Assembly: GCA_947475855.1 (NCBI GenBank)
Contig: CANJPN010000089.1
Location: forward strand, 1 to 15,244
DNA: 15,244 nt
Origin: Bradyrhizobiaceae bacterium
GTDB taxonomy: Bacteria; Pseudomonadota; Alphaproteobacteria; Rhizobiales; Hyphomicrobiaceae
Direction of reading: 5' to 3'
Shown piece after piece: positions 5,730 to 14,116 of the stretch (position 1 is its first letter; the number at the start of each line of letters is the position of its first letter). The position numbers and the translations under genes are program-made. The notes beneath the pieces were generated by a model that saw only the letters and a program-made list of their open reading frames with translations, made no database searches and was not told the DNA's origin.

Positions 5730-6995
5730 ATGCGTCATCCCGAATTCTCCCGCGCCGCCGAACTCATCACGCCCCAGAAAATCCGCGATCTCACGGTTGC
5801 GCTGGTGGATATCCCGAGCCCGACCGGCCATGAAGCCGGCGTCGCGAAGTTCCTGGCCGAGCGTATGGCCGATCTCGGGATGGAAACCGATCTGCCGCAG
5901 GTCGATCCCGGCCGTCCAAACGCTGTCGGCCACCTGCGTGGTGATGGCGACGGTCTGAACTTGCTTTTCACTGGACATATGGACACGTCTTACTCGGGCG
6001 ACGAGCCGCACCTTCATGGTGACGGCTTCCGTCCAAAAGGCGTTTTCCGCGACGGCTGGATCTGGGGCCTCGGTGCCAACAACATGAAGAGCGGCTTGGC
6101 ATGCGCTTTGGTCGCGATCGAGGCGATCGTACGCTCGGACATCAAGCTCGCAGGCGATATCTCGTTCGGTGCTGTCGTTGGCGAGATCGAGAAGACTGCC
6201 ATCGAGGAATTTCAGGGCATAGAATATTCCGGCTACGGAATCGGCACGCGACATCTGGCGACGCACGGCGTAACGGCTGACTATGCAGTGCTGGCCGAAC
6301 CCACAGGCATGCGCATCGCCACCGCGAACATGGGCGTCGTTTGGGCGCGCATCACGGTGCAGGGCATTGTCGCGCACTCCGCAATGAGCAATCGCCCCGG
6401 CACGACCAATGCCATCTCGGTGATGCACGAGCTTCAAGCGGATATCGCCAACTGGACGAGAGCCTACGAGGCTGCCACGATCTATATGGGCGAGCGCCCC
6501 AACGTCACGGTTGCGGCGATCCGCGGCGGCGACCCATGGCGTCTGTCGCGCAACCCATACGAATGCAGCCTCTACCTCGACATCCGCACGGTGCCCGGCC
6601 AGACCATCGAGGGCATCAAGCGCCAGCTGCGCGGCGTGCTTCGCGCCTTCGCCGCGCGCAAGGGACTGCCCGAACCGCGCCTCCATATCTATGTCAGTGA
6701 CCCGCCGAACCTGGTCGATGCGAAACTCCCCGTCGTCGAAGCGCTTGGCAATGCGCAGGAACTCGTCACCGGCGAGCGACCCGGCAACGTGATCCGCCGC
6801 CCCGGTGCCGACGCGATCCACCTCACCTCCTACGGCATTCCTTGCGTGCCCTTCGGCGCGGGCGGGCGCCTTCACCCCGATACGAAGGGCACTTCTATGC
6901 ATGCCTTCGGCGAGCATGTTTTGCTCGATGATTGCGTCAAGACAGCAAGGATTTACTTGGGGGTCGCACTCGATCTCTGCAGCCAGAAGCCGTGA
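5730..6995 (+). CDS. M20-family metallohydrolase (ArgE/DapE/carboxypeptidase type)
   Basis: Predicted zinc-dependent cytoplasmic amidohydrolase or peptidase; substrate not identifiable. The 421-residue protein has the two-domain M20 layout: HMDT with metal His83 and Asp85, WGLGANNMKSGLA (114-126), GEIEKT with Glu152/Glu154 as base or metal ligand, AEPTG with Glu190, the lid-domain GIVAHSAMSNRPGTTNAI with the dimer-interface His, and SMHAFGEH with metal His391. In most M20 enzymes the bridging metal ligand is Asp in DMKGG; here the aligned residue is Asn118. ATG 5730 has AGGA 12 bases upstream; an in-frame TTG at 5667 is less likely because the extension has no family similarity. The next gene, 125 bases on, encodes a periplasmic binding protein, so the two may handle the same imported compound (inference). 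Confidence 0.88.
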   Translation: MRHPEFSRAAELITPQKIRDLTVALVDIPSPTGHEAGVAKFLAERMADLGMETDLPQVDPGRPNAVGHLRGDGDGLNLLFTGHMDTSYSGDEPHLHGDGFRPKGVFRDGWIWGLGANNMKSGLACALVAIEAIVRSDIKLAGDISFGAVVGEIEKTAIEEFQGIEYSGYGIGTRHLATHGVTADYAVLAEPTGMRIATANMGVVWARITVQGIVAHSAMSNRPGTTNAISVMHELQADIANWTRAYEAATIYMGERPNVTVAAIRGGDPWRLSRNPYECSLYLDIRTVPGQTIEGIKRQLRGVLRAFAARKGLPEPRLHIYVSDPPNLVDAKLPVVEALGNAQELVTGERPGNVIRRPGADAIHLTSYGIPCVPFGAGGRLHPDTKGTSMHAFGEHVLLDDCVKTARIYLGVALDLCSQKP

Positions 6996-7120
6996 TGTGA
7001 ATGCCGTGGTCGACCCCGAGGAAGTGACGCAACTCCAAGCCGAACATGCCTGAAAAATCGTCGCCCCAAAAAACGCTCGTCGGCATATAGTCGAAGCGAA
7101 ACAGTTACGGAGGGTTCCTC

Positions 7121-8098
7121 ATGTCCGTCGCACTCAAAGCTTTTGTGTTGGCATCTTGCGCCGCAATCGGGCTGACGGCATCCGCCGCTGCTCAGCAATA
7201 CCCATCACGAACTATTACGTTCGTCGTGCCCTTTGCACCCGGCGGACTATCTGACGTGCCCGGCCGGATCCTTGCGAGCGAACTCCAGGTCCGCACAGGC
7301 CAGTCTGTTGTCGTGGAGAACAAGCCCGGCGCGTCGGGCATGACGGGCGCGCAGTCCGTTCTGAAGTCAGAACCCGACGGCTACACTTTGCTCGTCAATG
7401 CGCTCGCCGACGGCCAGAACTTGCACTACATAAGTGTACCCTACAGTGCGATCAACGACTTTTCCCTGATCGGCTTGATCGCTGACGGTCCGCCGCTGGT
7501 TCTGATCGTCGCCAACAACACGACCTACAAGTCGGTGGCCGACATCGTCGCCGACGCAAAGGCCGACCCGAAGAAGGTGAGCTTCGCAAGCTCGGGCCCG
7601 GCAACCTCGCCCGCGATCGCCATCACGCAACTCAACGCGCTGGGCCAGACGTTGATCGCGGACGTCCCATATCGAGGCTCAGGTGCAGCGGCCCAGGCCG
7701 TCGTCGCCGGTGAAGTGCAAGGCTCGTTCGTGTTCATGGCAAACGCCCGCCAGTTCCACGATGCCAAATCCGCGCGCGCGATTGCCGTCGCCCAACCCAA
7801 GCGCTTTGACCGCTGGCCCGACTTGCCGACCATGGCCGAGCAGGGCTTTACAGGTTTCGATCATGCCGGCTGGGTAGGTCTAGCCGCACCCGGCAAGACA
7901 CCGCCCGCGATCGTTGCCTATCTCAACAAGCAGGTGAACGACATCATCGCGAGCCCGAGCTACCGCACGAAGATCGAAGCTCTCGGTATGACACTTCCAG
8001 ATCCCGCCAAGAACTCCCCCGAGACGTTCAAGGCCTTTATGACCAGCGAAACCGCGAAACAGGCCGAACTCGCAAAGTTGTCGGGTCACCGCAAATAA
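7121..8098 (+). CDS. Bug-family (TctC) periplasmic solute-binding protein
   Basis: Periplasmic binding protein of the tripartite tricarboxylate transporter type; ligands in this family are mostly carboxylates and related small organics, and this one is not identifiable. The 325 residues are the usual family length. A signal peptide (1 to about 25, ending near TASAAAQ) precedes the Bug signature YPSRTITFVVPFAPGG, then VENKPGASGMTGA, EPDGYTLL and a C-terminal WVGLAAPGKTP segment. ATG 7121 has GGAGG with a 7-base spacer. No TctA or TctB membrane gene is nearby; orphan tctC genes are common in some proteobacteria, where they may share a transporter or act in sensing. It follows the M20 gene on the same strand. 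Confidence 0.93.
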   Translation: MSVALKAFVLASCAAIGLTASAAAQQYPSRTITFVVPFAPGGLSDVPGRILASELQVRTGQSVVVENKPGASGMTGAQSVLKSEPDGYTLLVNALADGQNLHYISVPYSAINDFSLIGLIADGPPLVLIVANNTTYKSVADIVADAKADPKKVSFASSGPATSPAIAITQLNALGQTLIADVPYRGSGAAAQAVVAGEVQGSFVFMANARQFHDAKSARAIAVAQPKRFDRWPDLPTMAEQGFTGFDHAGWVGLAAPGKTPPAIVAYLNKQVNDIIASPSYRTKIEALGMTLPDPAKNSPETFKAFMTSETAKQAELAKLSGHRK

Positions 8099-8343
8099 AT
8101 CTCCCACTGCAAAGTTCATTGCAAACACTCTCGCCAATCCGCCACGATTGCGGCCCGACCTGGACACAAACGCGCGTTAGCCCTGATTGCCTGGATTGGG
8201 TGAGTCGCTGGATAACTTCCGCCCGCTGTTCTTCTCCTATTTTGGGGAAGGAGATCGGGTGGGATGGAAACGCACGACGGCTACCCGATCCCCGTTCCTC
8301 GCTTCGAGAGTGGAACGGCAGCCCGTCGTGATCGAGCCCTCGC

Positions 8344-10848
8344 ATGCTGGCGTTGCTACGCCTCCTGACGAAGTTTTGCGAGATTTGCCTCTCTGCGCCT
8401 GCGCGGGCGGCGCGCACGACGCTGTCGGTGGTGGCGCTGCCGCGGCTCGGCCCTTTACGCTATGTCGCGCACGCGGTGCTCGGCTACTTGGTCTTCGCGC
8501 TATTGCTGGTCTACGTCATTGCGCCCATCCGCGGCTTCGTCGGCGGTTGGTTCATGGCGGACAAGCTACGGTATGACGCCGAGCGCTGGCTTGCGACCGC
8601 GATCTATGACCGCGGCGGAAACTTCGTCGGGACATTCGACCCGCGTCTCGATAGCGTCCGCGACTTCAATTATACCGATGCCGCAATAGAACTCGGCGAC
8701 TACACAGCAAATCCGGACCACAAGTCGATCCCGGTTCGCGATGTGCCGGAGCACTACTGGCGGTGCCTCGTCTGGCACGAGGACCGCTACTTGGGCACTG
8801 CACTCAATCCATTCGGCATCGATCTCCTCGGCGTCCTGAAGATACCTTATTCGAGCATCCGGCGCACATTGGCGACCGGACGCCCGGTACTCGGCGTCGG
8901 CGGCTCGACGCTGCCGATGCAGTTCGCGCGCGTGATCTACAATACCCCGCCGCGCCGCGACGAGGGCGGCATCACAAAGCTACGTCGCAAGGTCGGCGAA
9001 TGGTGGCTGGCGCCAGTCATCTTCCACGAGCTGACCCACGGCGGGGACGACACGCCCTTGCGCCAGTGGGCCGCCAATCACATCTGGCTCGCACAACGCA
9101 CCGGCGGTCAGCCACTGCATGGCGTTGAGGTGACGAGCCGCATCGTGTTCGGGAAGGAAGCGCGTGATCTGACGATTGCAGAGCAGTACGTGTTGGCCTC
9201 CGCGGTCAACAAGCCGATCATTCTCCTGGAAGGTGACGATAAGCTGAATGCCGTCCGCCTCGATCGCTGGCGGTATATTGCCGAAGTCCGCGCACGTACC
9301 TGCGCCGAGAAGCTGATCGAAGATGCCGCGACGCAAAGCAAAGTTTTGTTCGAGTTGATCAACCTGGCAGGAGGCCCGCCCGATCCGAAGGTCAAGCCGA
9401 AGCTCCAGCAGGCGCTCGACACCTACGCGCCGCTTCTTGCAAAGCGCGCGCAAGCAAATCCAATCATTCGCGCCAACGCCCTGTTGCCAACAGCTCGCCT
9501 CGGTCTTCGCGAAGAGATGAAGCAGGTCTGGGGCTACGGTTGGCGCAGCCATGTGCGCGGAGTAACAGCGACCATCGACACCGGGGAGAATCTCGCTTTA
9601 CGGGCGAGGCTCAACTCCACGCTCGAAGGTATCGACCACAAATGGAGTGCGCGTCTCAAACCGGGCTACACACTCGATCCGGCGAAGATCGTGCCAGGTT
9701 CGGGTCTCAAATCTCCGCATGTCGTCGTCGCCGCCGCCAATCTCGAAGGCGAGATCGTTCGCTATTTCGAATCGTCCGACACGACGCCCTATTTCGGCTC
9801 GGTCTATGCGCGTGATGCAGGAACCGGCCGCTACGATCCTTCGCGGGAGGTGCGCAGAATCGCGTCGACCGGCAAGATCATAGCAGCCATCGGCATCGCC
9901 AATGAATTGCGTGACGGCGCCGATGCGCCCTACCAGGACAGCGAGTTCGCAGGTCCGGCCCTAGCCGAAACATGCGCACGCGGCACGACGCCGGGCAGTC
10001 GCCGCGCGCTTGTTGCGTTTGCTTGCTCGCTCAATCGCCCGGTCGAATGGCGTCTCGCGCAGACCGGACAAAGCAAGGTCCGCTCGATCATCGACAAGCT
10101 TGGTTTCACGATGCCCCCCACACTTGGAAATGGCACAGAAACGCCACCGTCCACCGCCGCGGTCCGCGGCCTGGTTTCAGGTTCTCCGCAACGCGTGCAC
10201 CACATGTCGAGCGTGGTCTTGGCTGCGCTGGCCGGCCGCGGCGCCAGGCCGGTTCGCCCGCCTTCGATGGTGAAGGGATTCGACTTCGTGAATCGCGACG
10301 AGGCCGCAACGTTTGGTCGTGACACGGGCCAAGACATCGTACCAGACAAGCTGATCCGTCGCGACGCGCATGGGCTCTTGAAGGCATTTCTTCAAGCGCC
10401 ATTGTGCCATACACATGCCGGCCAGCCCGTGGGCACGCTCAAGGACCTGAGCGCCTGGTGCGCGACCCGTCGCGGCGATCTCCGTCTGCATTTTGCCAAG
10501 ACGGGAACCGACGTGAATGCAGATGCAAGCGCCACTGTCGACACGTGGATCACCGGCGGCCTGCAATTCGCAAATGGCGCGGGTTATTCCTATGTCGTCC
10601 TCGTCGGCACCGGCTCGACTTCCGAACCATGGGGGCACAACCTTCATGCAGCGCAAGTCGCGACGCCGTTGCTCGAAGTGTTGCTGGCGGACCTCTCCGA
10701 ACACGCCAAACGCAACCCGCTTGCATCCGCCTTGCCGCCGCGCCCGATCATTGCGCCCGTTCCGGCTGCCGAGCCGCCGTCCCGCACGAAATCAGTTTCT
10801 GCGGTTCGCATGACCCCCGCTGATGTTCAGACAATCATCGGACAGTGA
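8344..10848 (+). CDS. Divergent class A penicillin-binding protein (GT51 transglycosylase + transpeptidase)
   Basis: Predicted bifunctional peptidoglycan synthase, inner-membrane anchored with the catalytic part in the periplasm. The 834-residue protein has a short N-terminal tail and one membrane span (about 42-62). A GT51 domain follows (about 130-300): HEDRYL with catalytic Glu146, GGSTLPMQFAR replacing the common GGSTITQQ, RRKVGEWW with Glu219, and HGVEVTSRIVFGKEARDL. After a linker of about 180 residues the transpeptidase motifs are S508-T-G-K511 (SxxK), S562-L-N564 (SxN) and K719-T-G-T (KTGT). Both active sites look complete, though surrounding sequence differs clearly from PBP1a, PBP1b and PBP1c. 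The C-terminus is a Pro-rich tail. ATG 8344 has only a weak ribosome site. The small secreted-protein gene starts 72 bases downstream. Confidence 0.88.
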   Translation: MLALLRLLTKFCEICLSAPARAARTTLSVVALPRLGPLRYVAHAVLGYLVFALLLVYVIAPIRGFVGGWFMADKLRYDAERWLATAIYDRGGNFVGTFDPRLDSVRDFNYTDAAIELGDYTANPDHKSIPVRDVPEHYWRCLVWHEDRYLGTALNPFGIDLLGVLKIPYSSIRRTLATGRPVLGVGGSTLPMQFARVIYNTPPRRDEGGITKLRRKVGEWWLAPVIFHELTHGGDDTPLRQWAANHIWLAQRTGGQPLHGVEVTSRIVFGKEARDLTIAEQYVLASAVNKPIILLEGDDKLNAVRLDRWRYIAEVRARTCAEKLIEDAATQSKVLFELINLAGGPPDPKVKPKLQQALDTYAPLLAKRAQANPIIRANALLPTARLGLREEMKQVWGYGWRSHVRGVTATIDTGENLALRARLNSTLEGIDHKWSARLKPGYTLDPAKIVPGSGLKSPHVVVAAANLEGEIVRYFESSDTTPYFGSVYARDAGTGRYDPSREVRRIASTGKIIAAIGIANELRDGADAPYQDSEFAGPALAETCARGTTPGSRRALVAFACSLNRPVEWRLAQTGQSKVRSIIDKLGFTMPPTLGNGTETPPSTAAVRGLVSGSPQRVHHMSSVVLAALAGRGARPVRPPSMVKGFDFVNRDEAATFGRDTGQDIVPDKLIRRDAHGLLKAFLQAPLCHTHAGQPVGTLKDLSAWCATRRGDLRLHFAKTGTDVNADASATVDTWITGGLQFANGAGYSYVVLVGTGSTSEPWGHNLHAAQVATPLLEVLLADLSEHAKRNPLASALPPRPIIAPVPAAEPPSRTKSVSAVRMTPADVQTIIGQ

Positions 10849-10908
10849 TATAGTTGTGCGCAAACGGTGCTCAGTGAAACAGCGTGTCGTCTACTGAAGT
10901 CCGATCGC

Positions 10909-10915
10909 GGGGAGG
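10909..10915 (+). promoter_or_regulatory. Ribosome binding site GGGGAGG for a TTG start
   Basis: A strong Shine-Dalgarno sequence 5 bases before TTG 10921. It picks this rare start over the in-frame GTG at 10867 and yields a protein that begins directly with a signal peptide. Confidence 0.75.
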
Positions 10916-10920
10916 CGAAG

Positions 10921-11328
10921 TTGGCAAGGTACTCGGTCTCAATTGCGTGGGTTCTATCCGCGATGCCTTTCGCAATCGCCCTCGCCCAGGAAACCCCAGC
11001 CGGTATGACCCGCGCGGTACCGGATAGGCCGACCCGCGTATTCATCATGGCGGCCTTTGACGATGCGTGCCGCTCGCTACCTGCCCCGCCGATCGAGATC
11101 ACGGAACCGCCGAAGAAGGGCACCGTGCAGTTCCGGCCAGGCCAGTCCACGACGGTCCAGATTACCGCGACCGGCAAGTGCAAGGGCGCTACCGTGACCG
11201 GCACAGGCATTTACTACGCCGCGCGCGCCGACGCTTCGGGCGAGGACCGCTTCACTATCTCGGCCAGATCATCGACTGGCGAGATCGCCACCCGCACGTT
11301 CCAGATGTTCATCTCCGATAGTCTGTGA
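10921..11328 (+). CDS. Small secreted protein of unknown function, probable beta-sandwich
   Basis: I do not recognise a named family. From TTG 10921 it has 135 residues, with a signal peptide (1 to about 23, ending ALAQ) and a mature part of about 112 residues. That part is rich in Thr, Ser, Val and Gly, with alternating hydrophobic residues as in an Ig-like or similar beta-sandwich (KKGTVQFRPGQSTTVQITAT near 65-84, GTGIYYAARAD, DRFTISARS). Two Cys (50 and 87) could form a disulfide in the periplasm. There is no lipobox and no membrane span after the signal peptide. It lies 72 bases after the class A PBP gene on the same strand, so it may act at the cell wall with it (inference from position only). 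It ends 12 bases from the converging MFS gene. Confidence 0.8.
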   Translation: MARYSVSIAWVLSAMPFAIALAQETPAGMTRAVPDRPTRVFIMAAFDDACRSLPAPPIEITEPPKKGTVQFRPGQSTTVQITATGKCKGATVTGTGIYYAARADASGEDRFTISARSSTGEIATRTFQMFISDSL

Positions 11329-11340
11329 CGAGCGCCCATC

Positions 11341-12603
11341 TCATGCGTTTGGCGGCACCAGATGATCGCGTGTGCCGAGCGCGGGGAACCACCGCTGCCA
11401 GATGAGCGCGATTCCGATCGCGCCGATGCCGCCGAAGACGACGGCGGGAATTGCCCCGAAAAATCCGGCCATCGTGCCGGCCCTGAACTGCCCGATCTCG
11501 TTCGAGAACTGGGTGAACAGGCTCGACACCGCCGCGACGCGGCCACGTAGGTCGTCCGGCGTCTCCGCCTGCACCAGTGTCATGCGCACGACCACACTCG
11601 CCGTATCTGCCGCGCCCAATATCGCCAGATAGAGGAAGCTCATGAAGAAGCTCCCCGACAATCCAAATCCGAGGCTCGCGAGCCCGAAGATCAATACCGC
11701 CTTGAACATCCGCGGCCCCGCCTGGCGCTCCATGAAGTTGTTGCGCGACAACACGAAGCCCATCAGCAAGGCGCCCGCTGCCGGAGCCGATCGCAAGATG
11801 CCCAGGCCCACCGGCCCCACCTGAAGGATGTCCTTGGCGAAGATCGGCAGCAGCGACACCGCGCCCCCCAATACAACGACAAACAGGTCGAGCGTCAGTG
11901 CGCCAAGGATGACGGGTTTTCCCCACATGAATCGGAAGCCCGCGAACAAGTGCTCCAGCGTTGGCGCCTGCGAGGTCTCCCGCGCCGGCGTGCTGCGATA
12001 GCGGATCATGTAGTTCGTAAACGCCCCTAAGGCATAGAAAGCGAGCGCGGCCGCAAACGCGAGATTTGGCGACACCGCGTACAGAAGCCCGCCTACGGCA
12101 GGGCCTGAAATGTTCGCGGCCTGGGATACGGCCGTTGATAGGGCTATCGCCTGCGGGAAGTGCTCGCGAGGGACTAGGTTGGGCAGGATCGCGGAATTCG
12201 CCGGCAGGTAGAACGCGCGGCCAGCTCCTTGCAAAACGACCGTCAGATAGAGCGGCAACATGCTCGCGATGCCGCTTGCAACGTGCGCGACTTGCCCCAG
12301 AGCGGCAAATGCCATCAAGGTGCAGCAGCCCGCGAGCACCGTGCGACGGTCATAACGGTCAGACACGTATCCCGTGACCAGCATCAGTGCGATTGCCGGC
12401 AAGAACGCAGCCAGACCGACAACACCCAGCGCCACAGCCGAGCCCGTGAAGTCATAAACGAACCAGCCGATTGCCACTGTCTGGATTTGAGTGGCAAGCG
12501 TTACCGAGAACCGCGACGTTGCATTGAGAACGAAGTCCTTGTGCTCGCGCCAGCGGAATTCGCTCGCGGAATCCGTCGCGTCCATAGCACCTTCATCAGG
12601 CAT
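11341..12603 (-). CDS. MFS transporter, EntS/MFS_3 type (second of tandem pair)
   Basis: Predicted proton-driven exporter of the major facilitator superfamily with about 12 membrane helices in 420 residues. The loop 2-3 signature is TGYVSDRYDRRTVLAG, the classic GxxxDRxxRR pattern. The C-terminal half carries LPIFAKDILQVGPVGLG and AETPDDLRGRVAAV, typical of MFS_3 (enterobactin exporter EntS-like). The substrate cannot be told from sequence; relatives export siderophores, drugs or other small molecules. ATG 12603 begins 18 bases after the stop of the paralogous gene 12622-13881, so the two are almost surely one transcript. No siderophore synthesis gene is in view. The 3' end converges on the small secreted-protein gene with 12 bases between the stops. 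Confidence 0.92.
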   Translation of the reverse strand: MPDEGAMDATDSASEFRWREHKDFVLNATSRFSVTLATQIQTVAIGWFVYDFTGSAVALGVVGLAAFLPAIALMLVTGYVSDRYDRRTVLAGCCTLMAFAALGQVAHVASGIASMLPLYLTVVLQGAGRAFYLPANSAILPNLVPREHFPQAIALSTAVSQAANISGPAVGGLLYAVSPNLAFAAALAFYALGAFTNYMIRYRSTPARETSQAPTLEHLFAGFRFMWGKPVILGALTLDLFVVVLGGAVSLLPIFAKDILQVGPVGLGILRSAPAAGALLMGFVLSRNNFMERQAGPRMFKAVLIFGLASLGFGLSGSFFMSFLYLAILGAADTASVVVRMTLVQAETPDDLRGRVAAVSSLFTQFSNEIGQFRAGTMAGFFGAIPAVVFGGIGAIGIALIWQRWFPALGTRDHLVPPNA

Positions 12604-12621
12604 CCGAGCACCTGCTGGCCG

Positions 12622-13881
12622 TCATGCTTTGGCCTCTTCATGCCGGTTCTCCGAGGGCGGCTCGATCAAGTGCTTGCGCGCGGCAAGTCCAGGGAAAAGC
12701 AGCGGCCAGATGAGTGACAAGCTTGCCGCCATCAAGCCGCCGATGAAGACGGCAGGCCCCGCGCCAATGAGGCCCGCCACCGTTCCCGCACGGAACTGGC
12801 TGAGTTCGGACGACGACGAGAGGAACAGAGAATTCACCGCCGCCACGCGTCCGCGCAGGTCGTCCGGGGTCTCTGCCTGCACCATGGTGTGCCGGATCAC
12901 CACGCTGATCATGTCCGAAGCGCCGACGATGATCAGCAGCAGCAGCGACAGCGGGAAGCTGGTCGACAAGCCGAACAGCCCCGTCGCGATCCCATAGATT
13001 CCGATCGTACCGAACAGCTTGCGTCCTGTGCCGTGAGCTACGAAATCGTTGTTCGCCAGCCAGAGCGCCATCAGCACCGCGCCGAATGCTGGCGCGGCAC
13101 GCAACAGGCCGAGCCCGAGTGGCCCCACCTGCAAGATGTCTTTGGCGAAAATCGGCAGCAGAACGACGACGCCGCCCAGCATCACGACGGCCGCATCGAG
13201 TGCAACCGCGCCGAAAATTACCGGTTTGCGGCAAGCGAAATCGAAGCCGGCCATCAGGCTTTTGATCGACAGCGGCATCTTTCCAGGTGCCGGAGCCGAC
13301 CGATGCCGCACAGCCAGCGATGCAAGCGCCGATATCCCATATAGCGCGGACGCGATGGCGAATGGCAGCTTCGGATCAAGCGCATAGAGGATGCCGCCGA
13401 GTGCCGGCCCCAAAATCTGCGCGCTTTGGAACACACTCGATGACAACGCGATCGCGCTCTGCAGTTGCTCTGGTGGAACCAGCGCCGGAATGATCGCCTG
13501 CGCCGCTGGATTGTGGAACGCACGGCTCGCCGATACCGCCATGACGACGAGATAGATCGGCCAGACGATACTGCCGCCCGACATCACGAGCCAATGCAGG
13601 ACGAGGCCGGTCGCCGTCAGCACGAGATCGGAGCCGAACAGCACCAGGCGGCGGTCGATCCGATCTGCGACATAGCCCGTGAGCAGCACCAGAGTCAGTG
13701 CGGGTATCAACCCGGCGAGACCGAGATAGGCGAGCGCGAACGCGCTTCCCGTCACGTCGTAGATGTACCAGCCGATGGCGACGTTCGCGACGTGTATCGC
13801 CAATGTCACAGCGAATCTGGCGCAGCAGACGAGAGCGAAATCGCGGTTGTGAAGGGGGGGCCAGCGGCCCGTCTCGCTCAT
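12622..13881 (-). CDS. MFS transporter, EntS/MFS_3 type (first of tandem pair)
   Basis: Paralogue of the following gene with nearly equal length (419 residues from ATG 13881) and the same helix layout. Shared blocks include VAIGWYIYDVTGSA near the N-terminus, TGYVADRIDRRLVL (motif A), LLPIFAKDILQVGPLGLGLL, AETPDDLRGRVAAVNSLF and a QFRAGTVAGLIGAGPAVF segment. The C-terminus is charged (SENRHEEAKA). ATG 13881 was chosen as the first ATG before the conserved N-terminal segment; GTG 13905 is in frame and adds eight residues, with no well-spaced ribosome site for either. It is the promoter-proximal gene of the pair, and its leader follows the terminator at 14007-14039. Similar pairs may work as two exporters with different substrates or as a heterodimer; the sequence does not tell which. 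Confidence 0.92.
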   Translation of the reverse strand: MSETGRWPPLHNRDFALVCCARFAVTLAIHVANVAIGWYIYDVTGSAFALAYLGLAGLIPALTLVLLTGYVADRIDRRLVLFGSDLVLTATGLVLHWLVMSGGSIVWPIYLVVMAVSASRAFHNPAAQAIIPALVPPEQLQSAIALSSSVFQSAQILGPALGGILYALDPKLPFAIASALYGISALASLAVRHRSAPAPGKMPLSIKSLMAGFDFACRKPVIFGAVALDAAVVMLGGVVVLLPIFAKDILQVGPLGLGLLRAAPAFGAVLMALWLANNDFVAHGTGRKLFGTIGIYGIATGLFGLSTSFPLSLLLLIIVGASDMISVVIRHTMVQAETPDDLRGRVAAVNSLFLSSSSELSQFRAGTVAGLIGAGPAVFIGGLMAASLSLIWPLLFPGLAARKHLIEPPSENRHEEAKA

Positions 13882-14006
13882 GCGCAAGCCGCCCACGATG
13901 GGCACTCCCCGCAGCCGGACAGTTTGACCGCGCTGTCACGCGTAGATGCGGGAATGTGCGTAGTGGAGAGCATGCTGTTCCTATGCACGCGCACGCGCCG
14001 CCGTGC

Positions 14007-14039
14007 AAGAAGAAGGGCCGGTCCTCGCGGATCCGGCCC
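14007..14039 (-). terminator. Rho-independent terminator after the molybdoenzyme gene
   Basis: A perfect 7-bp GC stem (14015-14021 GGGCCGG with 14033-14039 CCGGCCC) with an 11-base loop. On the minus strand it is followed by TTCTTCTT. It lies 77 bases beyond the stop at 14117 and upstream of the MFS pair, separating the two transcription units. Confidence 0.65.
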
Positions 14040-14116
14040 CTTGGCGTGGCTAATCTATGATGCCCCCGGGGCAGCCCGAGAGGAACTCACCCCTAGACGC
14101 ATTTTTTGTTGGCAAA

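Noticed and set aside
5658..6917. A 419-codon open frame on the minus strand opposite the M20 gene
   Set aside because: The plus strand encodes all M20 motifs in order, and long antisense frames are expected in high-GC DNA. The antisense product shows no recognisable motif, signal or ribosome site.
8099..8343. Possible small gene or RNA in the 245-base gap before the PBP gene (for example the frame 8119-8331)
   Set aside because: No ribosome site, signal sequence or recognisable motif. Only a TGCAAA direct repeat (8109-8114 and 8120-8125) stands out, and no stable hairpin with a T tail was found.
10867..10920. Upstream GTG start for the small secreted protein
   Set aside because: TTG 10921 has a far better ribosome site, and the extension would put 18 polar residues before the signal peptide.
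14061..14073. TGCCCC-C-GGGGCA palindrome downstream of the molybdoenzyme gene
   Set aside because: The single-base centre cannot form a terminator loop, and a better stem with a T tail lies at 14007-14039. Short GC palindromes are common in DNA of this composition.
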